From IMG/VR virus record IMGVR_UViG_3300034073_004910, positions 1-64,000 of that record: a DNA stretch of 64,000 nucleotides; one strand, 5' to 3'. Under the pieces are notes generated by a model, which did not search any database, was not told the DNA's origin, and saw only the letters and a list, made by a program, of their open reading frames with translations. The first letter of the stretch is position 1. The number at the start of each line of letters is the position of its first letter. The position numbers and the translations under genes were made by a program. Below, one piece after another: positions 41,846 through 48,517 of this stretch. This DNA is from a virus.

Positions 41846-42032
41846 TTTTTGCCTTTTCTATTGCTTCTAAAAAGTAAATGAACGTGCCATCCGGCTGTTC
41901 TTCTACACGATAGCGAGTTGCCCAGTCGCGCGCTTCCGCTTCTGACGAAAAAAGATCAGAAAGAATGCCGCCACTAGGCAACTGCCAAGACCACGTATTT
42001 TCTAATAATCCTTTATTCTTCACCAACTTCAC
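41838..42032 (-). CDS. Hypothetical protein
   Basis: 64 residues; WSWQLPSGGILSDLFSSEAE and WATRYRVEE suggest a small alpha/beta protein. Overlaps the DUF3310-like gene by 20 bases. Confidence 0.65.
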   Translation of the reverse strand: MKLVKNKGLLENTWSWQLPSGGILSDLFSSEAEARDWATRYRVEEQPDGTFIYFLEAIEKAKNG

Positions 42033-42306
42033 GAGGGTCGTCTCCTGCTAGAAGCGAGAGATAAAAAATTGCTTTTCGAATATCTGCTTCCATATTGTCC
42101 TTAAAAGGAGCGCGCATAAGGTACGCAAGAGCTGAGCAATAGTAATGCGGCTCTATAGACGAAGACATTACATACGACTCTGCATCAATTTTATCGCACA
42201 ACGCTTCCAAAATACTAAGAACATCGGTATCAAAAGTTTCTTCAGAGTTTACGCTCTTTACATTACAAAGCTGATAATGCTGAGGGTGATTAATAAAATC
42301 TTCCAT
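42013..42306 (-). CDS. DUF3310-like protein
   Basis: 97 residues. HPQHYQ near the N-terminus, then SALAYLMRAPFKDNMEADIR and a final KAIFYLSLL match the DUF3310 nucleotide-kinase-associated family common in phages. Function unknown. Confidence 0.78.
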   Translation of the reverse strand: MEDFINHPQHYQLCNVKSVNSEETFDTDVLSILEALCDKIDAESYVMSSSIEPHYYCSALAYLMRAPFKDNMEADIRKAIFYLSLLAGDDPREVGEE

Positions 42307-42701
42307 TAGATATCTCCTTTTGCGCGATTTTCAGAATTTTCTACTTGAAATCCGTTTGGATAACGAGCGCTCAACTTATGAATATTTTCATTAATAACCG
42401 ATTGCGGATCGAACTCGAGTGCTCGACAGGCCGAAATCCAATAAAAGAAAATATCTCCAAGTTCGCGCTTCATGTGATAGATATTATCACCTGTCATGGG
42501 CTTGCCTTGAAAGAAGATTTTCTTCACAACTTCTTGAAACTCTCCAGTCTCGCTTCCCAGCCCAATGGCAGAAGTGAGAAGCAGCGGAGCATTGACAGTA
42601 TCATTATGCAACTCTCGAAGGCGATCTGCAAAGGACGTTAGATAAGTACTTTGATCGCTAGTAATACTCGCAATAAACTTTGAATACTGATTAAGATTCA
42701 T
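42306..42701 (-). CDS. MazG-like nucleotide pyrophosphohydrolase
   Basis: 131 residues. LGSETGEFQEVVKKIF and KRELGDIFFYW contain the ExxE...ExxD metal-binding helices of MazG. It would hydrolyse NTPs/dNTPs or lower (p)ppGpp signalling in the infected cell. It overlaps thyX by 11 bases. Confidence 0.88.
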   Translation of the reverse strand: MNLNQYSKFIASITSDQSTYLTSFADRLRELHNDTVNAPLLLTSAIGLGSETGEFQEVVKKIFFQGKPMTGDNIYHMKRELGDIFFYWISACRALEFDPQSVINENIHKLSARYPNGFQVENSENRAKGDI

Positions 42702-43347
42702 CTTTTTTTCCGTTCAATAGTTCGAAAAGAATTTGTCCACAAGCCTGAGCAATTTTTTGATGCTCTTTTTGAGTTCCATTTGCGGAGCGCAGTTCTACAT
42801 AATGTAGCCAAGATCGCACTGTACCCGCCATATAAAGACGCGAAGGCGTCATACCTTCTGGAAGAACAGCTCTCGCTTGCTCTTTTGCTATTCCATTTTC
42901 CAGAGCACTATTATACACATCTTGAGCGTGCAATGCAAGTTCTTTTTGTAGCGTTGCCCAAAGTTCGTTCAAATTTTCATTTGTAGATTCAATGGAGTTT
43001 TGTCGATTTTTTGTATCTTGAAGCCTGGTTTCTCGAATTTCCCACTCCGTTGGGACGATTGAGTATCTTTGGCTAAACTCCTGAAAGGAAAAGCTACGAT
43101 GCCGAAGTATTTGACGAGCAATGTCTCGAGTTGTATTAATTTCCATACAAACCCAAGCCATTTCAAATGGACTCCAGTGTCCATGTTTTTGCAAATAATT
43201 TAACAGCTTAGGAGCTGTTTCTGTATTTATTTGATTTTCTGGGTTTGATACTCGAGCAACATACGCAATCAAATCAGATAAAGTTTGCAGACCAAGAGAT
43301 TGTAAGTCTTCGCTAGGAGTGGAGTAAGAAATTAATTTTACATTCAT
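42691..43347 (-). CDS. thyX: Flavin-dependent thymidylate synthase
   Basis: 218 residues. The ThyX signature RHR-x7-S is present as RHRSFSFQEFS (R82 to S92), followed by ARAVLPEGMTPSRLYMAG and the dUMP-binding RSANGTQKEH. It methylates dUMP using flavin and folate, complementing phage RNR for dTTP supply. Its ATG overlaps the upstream stop (ATGA). Confidence 0.96.
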   Translation of the reverse strand: MNVKLISYSTPSEDLQSLGLQTLSDLIAYVARVSNPENQINTETAPKLLNYLQKHGHWSPFEMAWVCMEINTTRDIARQILRHRSFSFQEFSQRYSIVPTEWEIRETRLQDTKNRQNSIESTNENLNELWATLQKELALHAQDVYNSALENGIAKEQARAVLPEGMTPSRLYMAGTVRSWLHYVELRSANGTQKEHQKIAQACGQILFELLNGKKDES

Positions 43348-43520
43348 TCTAAAAGCTCTAGCTGTGTTCTCAGCGCCCAGCCATTTTTAGGCCAAGTATT
43401 ATTGTCAATATACCTAAAACAAAAGGAGTCTAACTTAGGTATATATTTTGTAAGCTCAACTACCGCATAGGGTCCACCAAAAAAGCGAACTCGAACTATG
43501 TGTCCTACTTTTAATTTCAT
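43344..43520 (-). CDS. Small KOW-like protein, tandem duplicate B
   Basis: 58 residues. KLKVGHIVRVRFFGGPYAVV then LTKYIPKLDSF and KNGWALRTQLELLE correspond segment by segment to the gene immediately upstream, so the two are a tandem duplication. A small SH3/KOW-like barrel is likely. ATGA overlaps link it to both neighbours. Confidence 0.72.
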   Translation of the reverse strand: MKLKVGHIVRVRFFGGPYAVVELTKYIPKLDSFCFRYIDNNTWPKNGWALRTQLELLE

Positions 43521-43711
43521 AAAGGTTCGAAGTGAGTTGTAGGAGCCCAGCCTTTTTTAATTATACTTCCTGGGCTCATAATTTTAAAGTAAAAGCCATC
43601 TACTTCTACTTCTTCACTTTGAGGAAGATATTTAGTAAGCTGAACTTCTACATAAACGTTCTCTAAAAGACGAATTTTTGCTCGATCTCCGACTTTAAAA
43701 GGGATTGTCAT
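43517..43711 (-). CDS. Small KOW-like protein, tandem duplicate A
   Basis: 64 residues: FKVGDRAKIRLLENVYVEVQ, LTKYLPQSEEV and KKGWAPTTHFEPL. Paralogue of the next gene downstream. Possibly an RNA or protein binding beta barrel. Confidence 0.72.
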   Translation of the reverse strand: MTIPFKVGDRAKIRLLENVYVEVQLTKYLPQSEEVEVDGFYFKIMSPGSIIKKGWAPTTHFEPL

Positions 43712-43904
43712 ATACTATTTTAGCAGTCAGCATACTAGTATCAGTCTTGAGAATAAGCCAATCCTCTTTGTCTATTGTAAAAGTTACCCAGAGAAGATCG
43801 GGGTCTTTCTTAAAGAGCGATGCCTGTTCGTACACTTCGATCGGAGTCACGCTTTTCAGTTCGCTCCTCTTCCCGTAGCAGATGTTCGTGATACTTTTTG
43901 ACAT
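43695..43904 (-). CDS. Hypothetical protein
   Basis: 69 residues from the ATG at 43904, which has GAGGAA just upstream. Overlaps the previous gene by 95 bases in another frame, unusual even for this genome. No domain recognised. Confidence 0.6.
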   Translation of the reverse strand: MSKSITNICYGKRSELKSVTPIEVYEQASLFKKDPDLLWVTFTIDKEDWLILKTDTSMLTAKIVYDNPF

Positions 43905-44019
43905 AAGTTCCTCGTTCTTCTGAGTTCCAGATAAGAGTTCCATATTTCCAGGCTTTTTCTGCTTGTCGACTACACGTTCCGACTTTTCGTCTTTCTAAAA
44001 TTTCATACTGAATACTCAT
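43810..44019 (-). CDS. Hypothetical protein
   Basis: 69 residues from the ATG at 44019 (ATGA overlap with the 29-residue gene). The first 50 residues (EILERRKVGTCSRQ, TYVKKYHEHLLREEE) look structured; the Arg/Asp-rich end lies in the long overlap with the next gene. Confidence 0.6.
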   Translation of the reverse strand: MSIQYEILERRKVGTCSRQAEKAWKYGTLIWNSEERGTYVKKYHEHLLREEERTEKRDSDRSVRTGIAL

Positions 44020-44105
44020 AGTCTCTCCGTAACAAACCAAACAAGTAGGCTAAGCCAAGCGACCCCGCCGACAATGAAAATAAGAGCTGCAAATCGGTCT
44101 TTCAT
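44016..44105 (-). CDS. Tiny single-span membrane protein
   Basis: 29 residues, one transmembrane segment (FAALIFIVGGVAWLSLLVWF) with charged ends. Its start overlaps the end of the exported FN3-like gene, and its stop forms ATGA with the next gene. Confidence 0.6.
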   Translation of the reverse strand: MKDRFAALIFIVGGVAWLSLLVWFVTERL

Positions 44106-44461
44106 AGCACTCTCATTCTGATAATTACACGACTGGGGCGATTGTCATTAATAGTGAGAGAAACTTCATTACTGCGACGAGACTCTTTCAGTTCTGCACT
44201 TGTCGCCGTCAATGTAAAGTAATGAGTGCCAGGAGCAAGATTATTTAATGCAATCGAGCGAGTAGTAGGAGAAATTGTAGTCTTTCGTGTGTACTGACCG
44301 GAAGTAGTTCCTCGATACAATGTATATTTTACAATGTCTCGAGATGGAGTTAAAGTTCGTCCGTCTTCATACTTTGTAGGAGCAACAAATCTTAATACTG
44401 TAGTTGTGTCTGCATAAGCAGCTCCGCCAATAAAAGTCAATAACAAAAGTAGTTTTTTCAT
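44102..44461 (-). CDS. Secreted fibronectin-III/Ig-like protein
   Basis: 119 residues from the ATG at 44461 (ATGA overlap). A signal peptide (KKLLLLLTFIGGAAYA) is followed by one beta-sandwich domain with FN3-like landmarks (KYTLYRGTTSGQY, LNNLAPGTHYFTLTATS). It may act at the envelope of the infected cell. Confidence 0.72.
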   Translation of the reverse strand: MKKLLLLLTFIGGAAYADTTTVLRFVAPTKYEDGRTLTPSRDIVKYTLYRGTTSGQYTRKTTISPTTRSIALNNLAPGTHYFTLTATSAELKESRRSNEVSLTINDNRPSRVIIRMRVL

Positions 44462-44646
44462 AGCCATTCCGCGAATACGATCTCTCGAGCGGCGGCCGCA
44501 GCCGCTTCTCTACTGTGGGATTTATGTTTATAAAGCCGGTTCAAAAGAGAACCGGCTGTTTCAACTAGTGCAACTTCATCTACTTGAGCTTTTTTCAGAT
44601 CTTGCAATACACTGCAAATGAGTTCTTGTTTTTCAAGGCTGTTCAT
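44458..44646 (-). CDS. Hypothetical helical protein
   Basis: 62 residues, helical, with a six-Ala run (REAAAAAAREIV). No domain recognised. Confidence 0.65.
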   Translation of the reverse strand: MNSLEKQELICSVLQDLKKAQVDEVALVETAGSLLNRLYKHKSHSREAAAAAAREIVFAEWL

Positions 44647-44670
44647 TCTTTAGCCCTTCGATTTCGTGGC

Positions 44671-44802
44671 CTACCACTCGTCACTCCCGAAGTATCCGTA
44701 ATCTTCGTCAGTTCCCCAACCTGCGGAGGTCATAGCAGAGTCATGATCTCCATCCATGCTGTCGTCGTAGTACTCTTCTTCTTCAAGCTCTTCTGGTTCC
44801 AT
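44671..44802 (-). CDS. Small acidic protein
   Basis: 43 residues, very acidic (EPEELEEEEYYDDSMDGD), aromatic toward the end. Starts one base from the upstream stop. DNA-mimic-like charge, function unknown. Confidence 0.6.
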   Translation of the reverse strand: MEPEELEEEEYYDDSMDGDHDSAMTSAGWGTDEDYGYFGSDEW

Positions 44803-45060
44803 TTAACGCCTCATTTTAGCTAGGTCTTTTGCTTGTTCGTTCGAAGTTACTGGAATTGCATTTGACTTGTGCATAGTGCCGATTCCGATAACATATGTAC
44901 CAGTGTACTCCATTCGTGGCTTAAGACTCGTACTTGCAGTCTTAGGAGCTACGCTTGGATAGACCTTGCGATCTTCGTAAAAGGGATTGACTCGTCTCGT
45001 AGTTTTAGCGCGAAGGCGCTCGGCTCGAGAATAAATTGCATACTCATCAATACTTTTCAT
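44803..45060 (-). CDS. Conserved small phage protein
   Basis: 85 residues. Basic, with Tyr/Pro-rich centre and SNEQAKDLAKMRR end. Promoter-like sequence lies 33 bases upstream. Confidence 0.65.
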   Translation of the reverse strand: MKSIDEYAIYSRAERLRAKTTRRVNPFYEDRKVYPSVAPKTASTSLKPRMEYTGTYVIGIGTMHKSNAIPVTSNEQAKDLAKMRR

Positions 45061-45092
45061 TTTTTACTCTTTTCACTTACAAACTATAGTAT

Positions 45093-45121
45093 AGAATATC
45101 CGAGCGAAAAAGTAAAGTCAA
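45093..45121 (-). promoter_or_regulatory. Promoter-like element inside duplicated segment
   Basis: TTGACT with TATTCT at 17 bases, or TATACT at 22, on the minus strand. The same TTGACTTTACTTTTTCG sequence recurs at 46.39-46.42 kb as part of a duplication. Confidence 0.5.
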
Positions 45122-45180
45122 AAAAATTGATTGCCAAGAGCGCCCTTCAAATCAAACCAACGAATGGTTATTTTAGTTTC
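45118..45180 (-). pseudogene. Duplicated 3' fragment of the 46.4 kb gene
   Basis: About 63 bases encode the same last ~20 codons (TIRWFDLKG, GNQFF, stop) as the gene at 46415-46714, with three substitutions. The frame is closed upstream by a stop, so it is a remnant. The copy plus its promoter-like flank marks a duplication that spans the Gly/Tyr repeat genes. Confidence 0.85.
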
Positions 45181-45305
45181 CTGATGATTGGTTCTGCTTT
45201 AATAAAGGGAACGAACGGCCACACAAACAGTAAAGCTGCAACTACTGTTACTATTATCAGAGGCCATGCAATGGTTAGAATAACTCTGTTTAGAACTTCT
45301 TTCAT
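45168..45305 (-). CDS. Small membrane protein coupled to the GY-repeat genes
   Basis: 45 residues with one long hydrophobic segment (LTIAWPLIIVTVVAALLFVW). AGAAGGAA precedes the ATG, which overlaps the stop of the upstream GY-repeat gene (ATGA). It is thus the fourth cistron of that mini-operon. Confidence 0.65.
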   Translation of the reverse strand: MKEVLNRVILTIAWPLIIVTVVAALLFVWPFVPFIKAEPIIRKLK

Positions 45306-45562
45306 TTCCTTCTGCCTCTTCCAGACTCGACGTTCCCGTAGCCGTAGCCGCTGCTATAGCCGTCGCCATAGCCGCAGCCACCGCCGTAGCTGTAGCCGTA
45401 GCCGTAGCCATCCCCGTTGCCGTTGCCGTAGCCATTACCGTCGCCATAGCTATAGCTATAGCCATTGCCGTCGCCGTAGCCGTAGCCGTAGCCATCGCCA
45501 TCTCCGTAGCCATCGCCGTTGCCGTAGCCGTCACTGTAGCCAATCGGATAAAAGCTATTCAT
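45302..45562 (-). CDS. Gly/Tyr low-complexity repeat protein, copy 3
   Basis: 86 residues made almost wholly of GYGNGDGYGYG-type repeats between a short start (MNSFYPIGYSDG) and a basic end (VESGRGRRK). ATGA overlaps on both sides. The three copies are tandem paralogues encoded by a GCCGTA-type hexamer repeat. Low-complexity proteins of this kind can self-assemble; function unknown. Confidence 0.75.
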   Translation of the reverse strand: MNSFYPIGYSDGYGNGDGYGDGDGYGYGYGDGNGYSYSYGDGNGYGNGNGDGYGYGYSYGGGCGYGDGYSSGYGYGNVESGRGRRK

Positions 45563-45819
45563 TCCCGCCTACTTCTCCTAGACTCGACGGTCCCGTAGCC
45601 GTAGCCGTCGCTGTCGCCGTAGCTGTCGCCGTTGCCGTAGCCGTCGCCGCAGCCCTCGCCGTAGCCCTCGCCGTAGCCGTAGCCCTGGCCGTAGCCGCAT
45701 CCCCAGCCGCATCCCCAGCCGCCGCCGTCGCCGTTGGCGTAGCCGTCGCCGTTGCCGTAGCCGTAGCCCTCGCCGTAGCCGTAGCCCTCGTCGTAGCCAA
45801 CCGGGTAAAAGATATTCAT
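45559..45819 (-). CDS. Gly/Tyr low-complexity repeat protein, copy 2
   Basis: 86 residues (MNIFYPVGYDEGYGYGEG start, VESRRSRRE end) with extra Trp and Cys in the centre (GGGWGCGWGCGYG). Same layout as its two neighbours, translationally coupled. Confidence 0.75.
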   Translation of the reverse strand: MNIFYPVGYDEGYGYGEGYGYGNGDGYANGDGGGWGCGWGCGYGQGYGYGEGYGEGCGDGYGNGDSYGDSDGYGYGTVESRRSRRE

Positions 45820-46070
45820 TTTCTTCTCTGCCTCCCAGACTCAACGGACCCGTAGCCGGAGCCGGAGCCGCGTCCGTAGCCGTAGCCGTTGCCGTAGCCG
45901 TAGCCGCGTCCGTAGCCAGCATCGTCGGCGTAGCCGTCGTCGCCGCCGTAGCCGTTGGCGTAGCCGTCGCCGTTGCCGTAGCCGTAGGCGTTGCCGTAGC
46001 CGTTGCTGTAGCCCTTGCCAACCGGACGAAAAACGACGGCTTGATCCCCCGCCGTCACTTGAGCCCCCAT
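45816..46070 (-). CDS. Gly/Tyr low-complexity repeat protein, copy 1
   Basis: 84 residues. The N-terminus (GAQVTAGDQAVVFRPVGKG) differs, then GYGNGDGYANGYG repeats and VESGRQRRK end as in the other copies. First of the three, overlapping the 97-residue gene upstream. Confidence 0.75.
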   Translation of the reverse strand: MGAQVTAGDQAVVFRPVGKGYSNGYGNAYGYGNGDGYANGYGGDDGYADDAGYGRGYGYGNGYGYGRGSGSGYGSVESGRQRRK

Positions 46071-46348
46071 CCGTCACGAACGGGCACGCAGAATATCTCC
46101 GCACCCTCCGGCATATCTACGTCGGCAATTGGACGCAGATCGGCGTTCTCGGTCTCGACCATTTTTGCAAATCCAATGGAGTCCCAAGAAAAAACATGAA
46201 TTGCTCTACTTAGGCGAATTCGACCGTTCTCGCGAGTCACATCGCCTGCGAAGATCCAGCCACGGTCAACGACCACGACCGCACGAGTACCAGTCGGACG
46301 ATTGCCAACCGGAGCATACTCAACACCATTGATGATTAAATTTTCCAT
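46055..46348 (-). CDS. Hypothetical beta-rich protein
   Basis: 97 residues from the ATG at 46348 (AGAAGGA site seven bases upstream; the longer frame uses a TTG). TRAVVVVDRGWIFAGDVTRE suggests a small beta barrel. First gene of the GY-repeat operon. Confidence 0.7.
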   Translation of the reverse strand: MENLIINGVEYAPVGNRPTGTRAVVVVDRGWIFAGDVTRENGRIRLSRAIHVFSWDSIGFAKMVETENADLRPIADVDMPEGAEIFCVPVRDGWGLK

Positions 46349-46414
46349 ATCAATTCCTTCTATGCTTTCCCAATCAACCAATATAGTATAGGCTATTCAG
46401 TCGAAAAAGTAAAG

Positions 46415-46714
46415 TCAAAAAAATTGATTGCCAGGAGCGCCCTTCAAATCAAACCAACGAATGGTTATTGCAGTTTCTTTTTCAAACAACGACACAAGTT
46501 CCAACAGCGTAAGCGGCTCTACACTTGTGAAGCTTTCTGCCCAAATACTAAACTGCGTGTAGTCGTGCTTGTGCATAGTGGGAAGAGGAATTTCGTAGTC
46601 ATTCACTTGGGCTTTACCATAGACATTGATACGCCCGCCAGCCCATTGATCGGTGTTTTTCTGAATCCACTCGTAGTTCACTGGACCCATCCAGCAAGTT
46701 GAGTATCTATACAC
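46415..46714 (-). CDS. Conserved phage protein (MYRYSTCWMGP type)
   Basis: 99 residues. YSTCWMGPVNYEW, GGRINVYGKAQ and the end TIRWFDLKG are widely shared among phages. Its last 20 codons are duplicated at 45.1 kb. Function unknown. Confidence 0.78.
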   Translation of the reverse strand: MYRYSTCWMGPVNYEWIQKNTDQWAGGRINVYGKAQVNDYEIPLPTMHKHDYTQFSIWAESFTSVEPLTLLELVSLFEKETAITIRWFDLKGAPGNQFF

Positions 46715-46865
46715 GACTAAGCTCCTTTCTCAGCTCCAAAATTTCATCACAAAGCCGATCAATGATACTTTCTTGAGCGTCGATCGTATCTGCAAACTCT
46801 TTAAGTTGCAAACTCATTCGAGTTATGGTAGCCAAATGCTCGTCACAAAACTGACAGTCGTACAT
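46707..46865 (-). CDS. Small coiled-coil protein
   Basis: 52 residues from the ATG at 46865, with TTGAGG upstream. The frame's first ATG at 46925 lies before the predicted transcript start and is rejected. N-terminal CQFC pair and a helical heptad-like body (DAQESIIDRLCDEILELRKE). Confidence 0.65.
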   Translation of the reverse strand: MYDCQFCDEHLATITRMSLQLKEFADTIDAQESIIDRLCDEILELRKELSRV

Positions 46866-46925
46866 TTTTTGCCTCAATACTTTGTAGTAGCTCAAGATAT
46901 GCGAATTTTCCCATTTGAAGTACAT

Positions 46926-46954
46926 ATTATAAAGTAAAAGAAGGAGTTTGTCAA
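46926..46954 (-). promoter_or_regulatory. Consensus promoter, leftward half of divergent pair
   Basis: TTGACA, 17 bases, TATAAT on the minus strand. Its -35 region is the mirror image of the rightward promoter, sharing a 13-bp inverted repeat (TTGTCAAGAGTTA / TAACTCTTGACAA). Confidence 0.9.
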
Positions 46955-46985
46955 GAGTTAAAATTATACATGCTAAAAATAACTC

Positions 46986-47014
46986 TTGACAATATGCTCA
47001 GTATTTTTTATAAT
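46986..47014 (+). promoter_or_regulatory. Consensus promoter, rightward half of divergent pair
   Basis: TTGACA, 17 bases, TATAAT on the plus strand. Drives the bS21/PlcP/Agt operon. Confidence 0.9.
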
Positions 47015-47037
47015 ATACACTTTGGAGTAATACGCGC

Positions 47038-47187
47038 ATGAGATGGAGCTACAAAGAAAATGTAATACTACAAAAAAATTATGGCAAGTGTTCATCAGAA
47101 GAGCTTTTAAAGCTACTGCCGGGCAAGAGCCTGAACAGTATTTATGCTCAGGTTCACCGACTAAGGAAAAAAGGATGGCGACTATAA
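47038..47187 (+). CDS. Myb/SANT-like DNA-binding protein
   Basis: 49 residues: RWSYKENVILQKNYGKCSSE, then ELLKLLPGKSLNSIYAQVHRL, i.e. a Trp-led three-helix Myb-like unit with a recognition helix. First gene of the plus-strand operon, so it may autoregulate the divergent promoter. Confidence 0.75.
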   Translation: MRWSYKENVILQKNYGKCSSEELLKLLPGKSLNSIYAQVHRLRKKGWRL

Positions 47188-47429
47188 TACCCTTTCCTGT
47201 GCAGCCTTATACACGCACATCGCGACGAGAAGACTATCTTCAGTATTTTTATTATACAGTAGCGTCACTGGCAAATGAGCTGGACATGGATACGGAGAAT
47301 CTAGAGGAAGACTTTGCCGTATTGTTTGAAAACATAGAAACTTTAGTAAATAAGCATCTGGAAATTTATGATTATACAAGTGAAGAATTTGGATCGAGCG
47401 ATGAAGAAGTTCAAGAGATTATCGAATGA
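47175..47429 (+). CDS. Hypothetical protein
   Basis: 84 residues from the ATG at 47175 (AAAAGG upstream). N-terminal Pro/Arg part, then an acidic helical body (NELDMDTENLEEDFAVLFEN). The longer frame back to 47043 overlaps the Myb-like gene. Confidence 0.65.
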   Translation: MATIIPFPVQPYTRTSRREDYLQYFYYTVASLANELDMDTENLEEDFAVLFENIETLVNKHLEIYDYTSEEFGSSDEEVQEIIE

Positions 47430-47562
47430 GAAACTTCTAGATTTGAGAAAGTATGAGTACTGGGAAAAGCAAAGTGTTCGAAAGCGACGGCGACTTAACT
47501 CCGCCAAACGACGGGAATATTTACGCCAGCGAAACAGTGAGAGTAACGATACGAAGTATTGA
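47368..47562 (+). CDS. rpsU: Ribosomal protein bS21 homologue
   Basis: 64 residues. IIQVKNLDRAMKKFKRLSNE, then RKYEYWEKQSVRKRRRLNSA and KRREYLRQR reproduce the bS21 pattern (xIxVxxxEpxDxALrRFKR, REYYEKPSxxRkrK). It could replace host bS21 on ribosomes and bias initiation toward phage messages. It overlaps both neighbouring frames (62 and 110 bases). Confidence 0.88.
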   Translation: MIIQVKNLDRAMKKFKRLSNEKLLDLRKYEYWEKQSVRKRRRLNSAKRREYLRQRNSESNDTKY

Positions 47563-47734
47563 AAGCTCTAACTGGGAGCGCCGACCTACCGAAACCAAGA
47601 TCGTTCATGTACTTAGCGGTACACTTACTTTAAATGGAAAACCGGTACATTCAACTGCAACAATTTTGCCAGGTACTTGGCACAGGTTTGCAGGCCCCGC
47701 TGAAATATTAGAAGTAGTTCACTACTCTAAGTGA
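47453..47734 (+). CDS. Small cupin-domain protein
   Basis: 93 residues. The single cupin barrel is visible as TKIVHVLSGTLTLNGKP, ILPGTWHRFAGPAEILEVVHY. The start is uncertain: the ATG at 47453 overlaps bS21 by 110 bases and a downstream start is possible. Function unknown; could be sugar- or metal-related. Confidence 0.68.
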   Translation: MSTGKSKVFESDGDLTPPNDGNIYASETVRVTIRSIESSNWERRPTETKIVHVLSGTLTLNGKPVHSTATILPGTWHRFAGPAEILEVVHYSK

Positions 47735-47736
47735 GA

Positions 47737-47768
47737 AAAATAGCGAGCTTAGTCTCGCTATTTTTTTA
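47737..47768 (+). terminator. Intrinsic terminator
   Basis: AAATAGCGAG / CTCGCTATTT stem, six-base loop, continued T run on the plus strand. It lies before the PlcP-like gene, so read-through or a weak terminator is needed for the downstream pair. Confidence 0.85.
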
Positions 47769-47779
47769 TTTAAAAAATT

Positions 47780-48517
47780 ATGCATAAATATGAAACTGTC
47801 TTTATTTCCGACCTGCATCTTGGCAGCAAAGGCTGCCAGGCGGAGAAACTGAACGAATTTCTAAAAATTGTAGAGTGTAAAAATCTTTTTCTAGTGGGCG
47901 ATATACTTGACGGCTGGAAAGTTGCTCAAAATAAAATGCACTGGAAAAACTCTCATACGAGCGTAATTCGTCATATTCTTCGACTGGCAAAGAATGGTAC
48001 GAAAGTTCATTATGTTGTGGGCAATCACGATGAGTTTCTTCGACCCCTGTTAAAGTATTCCATGACTTTTGGACGAATTGAAATTGCAAACTCTTTTACT
48101 CACGTTGGGCTGAACGGTAAACGATATCTAGTAGTGCATGGAGATTTTTTCGACGGCATTACTCGATTGGCTCCGTGGCTAAGCTTTTTAGGTGATCGAG
48201 CTTATGGAATATTGCTTAGTATAAACTACCGATTTAACTGGATACGCCGTAAGTTTGGTTTTGGATACTGGAGTTTGAGTGCTTGGCTGAAGCATCGAGT
48301 GAAAAGAGCAATTGACTTTTTATTTGAGTTTGAAAACAATATTACTAGCTATGCGAACCGAAAAGGTTATCAAGGAGTAATTTGTGGCCACATTCATACT
48401 GCTAGTATTAAAATGATTAACGATATTGAATACATGAACGACGGAGACTGGGTAGAATCTTGTACTGCACTGGTCGAGACCGAAGAAGGAGAATGGAGAA
48501 TATTATGCTTGTCCTGA
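47780..48517 (+). CDS. PlcP-like metallophosphoesterase (phospholipase C)
   Basis: 245 residues. Metal sites: FISDLHLGSK (D11, H13), LVGDILDGWK, VVGNHDEFLRP, VVHGDFFDG and ICGHIHTA, ending YMNDGDWVESCTALVE. This final motif and the overall pattern match PlcP of Sinorhizobium and marine alphaproteobacteria, which splits phospholipids to diacylglycerol under phosphate starvation. LpxH-type UDP-diacylglucosamine hydrolases are the alternative family. It overlaps the Agt-like gene by 13 bases. Confidence 0.85.
   Translation: MHKYETVFISDLHLGSKGCQAEKLNEFLKIVECKNLFLVGDILDGWKVAQNKMHWKNSHTSVIRHILRLAKNGTKVHYVVGNHDEFLRPLLKYSMTFGRIEIANSFTHVGLNGKRYLVVHGDFFDGITRLAPWLSFLGDRAYGILLSINYRFNWIRRKFGFGYWSLSAWLKHRVKRAIDFLFEFENNITSYANRKGYQGVICGHIHTASIKMINDIEYMNDGDWVESCTALVETEEGEWRILCLS

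Noticed and set aside
44869-45855. 328-residue plus-strand ORF with Arg-Ser and Ala-Val repeats
   Set aside because: It is the antisense reading of the GCCGTA hexamer repeat that codes the three Gly/Tyr proteins on the minus strand; no promoter or ribosome site, and composition follows the repeat.
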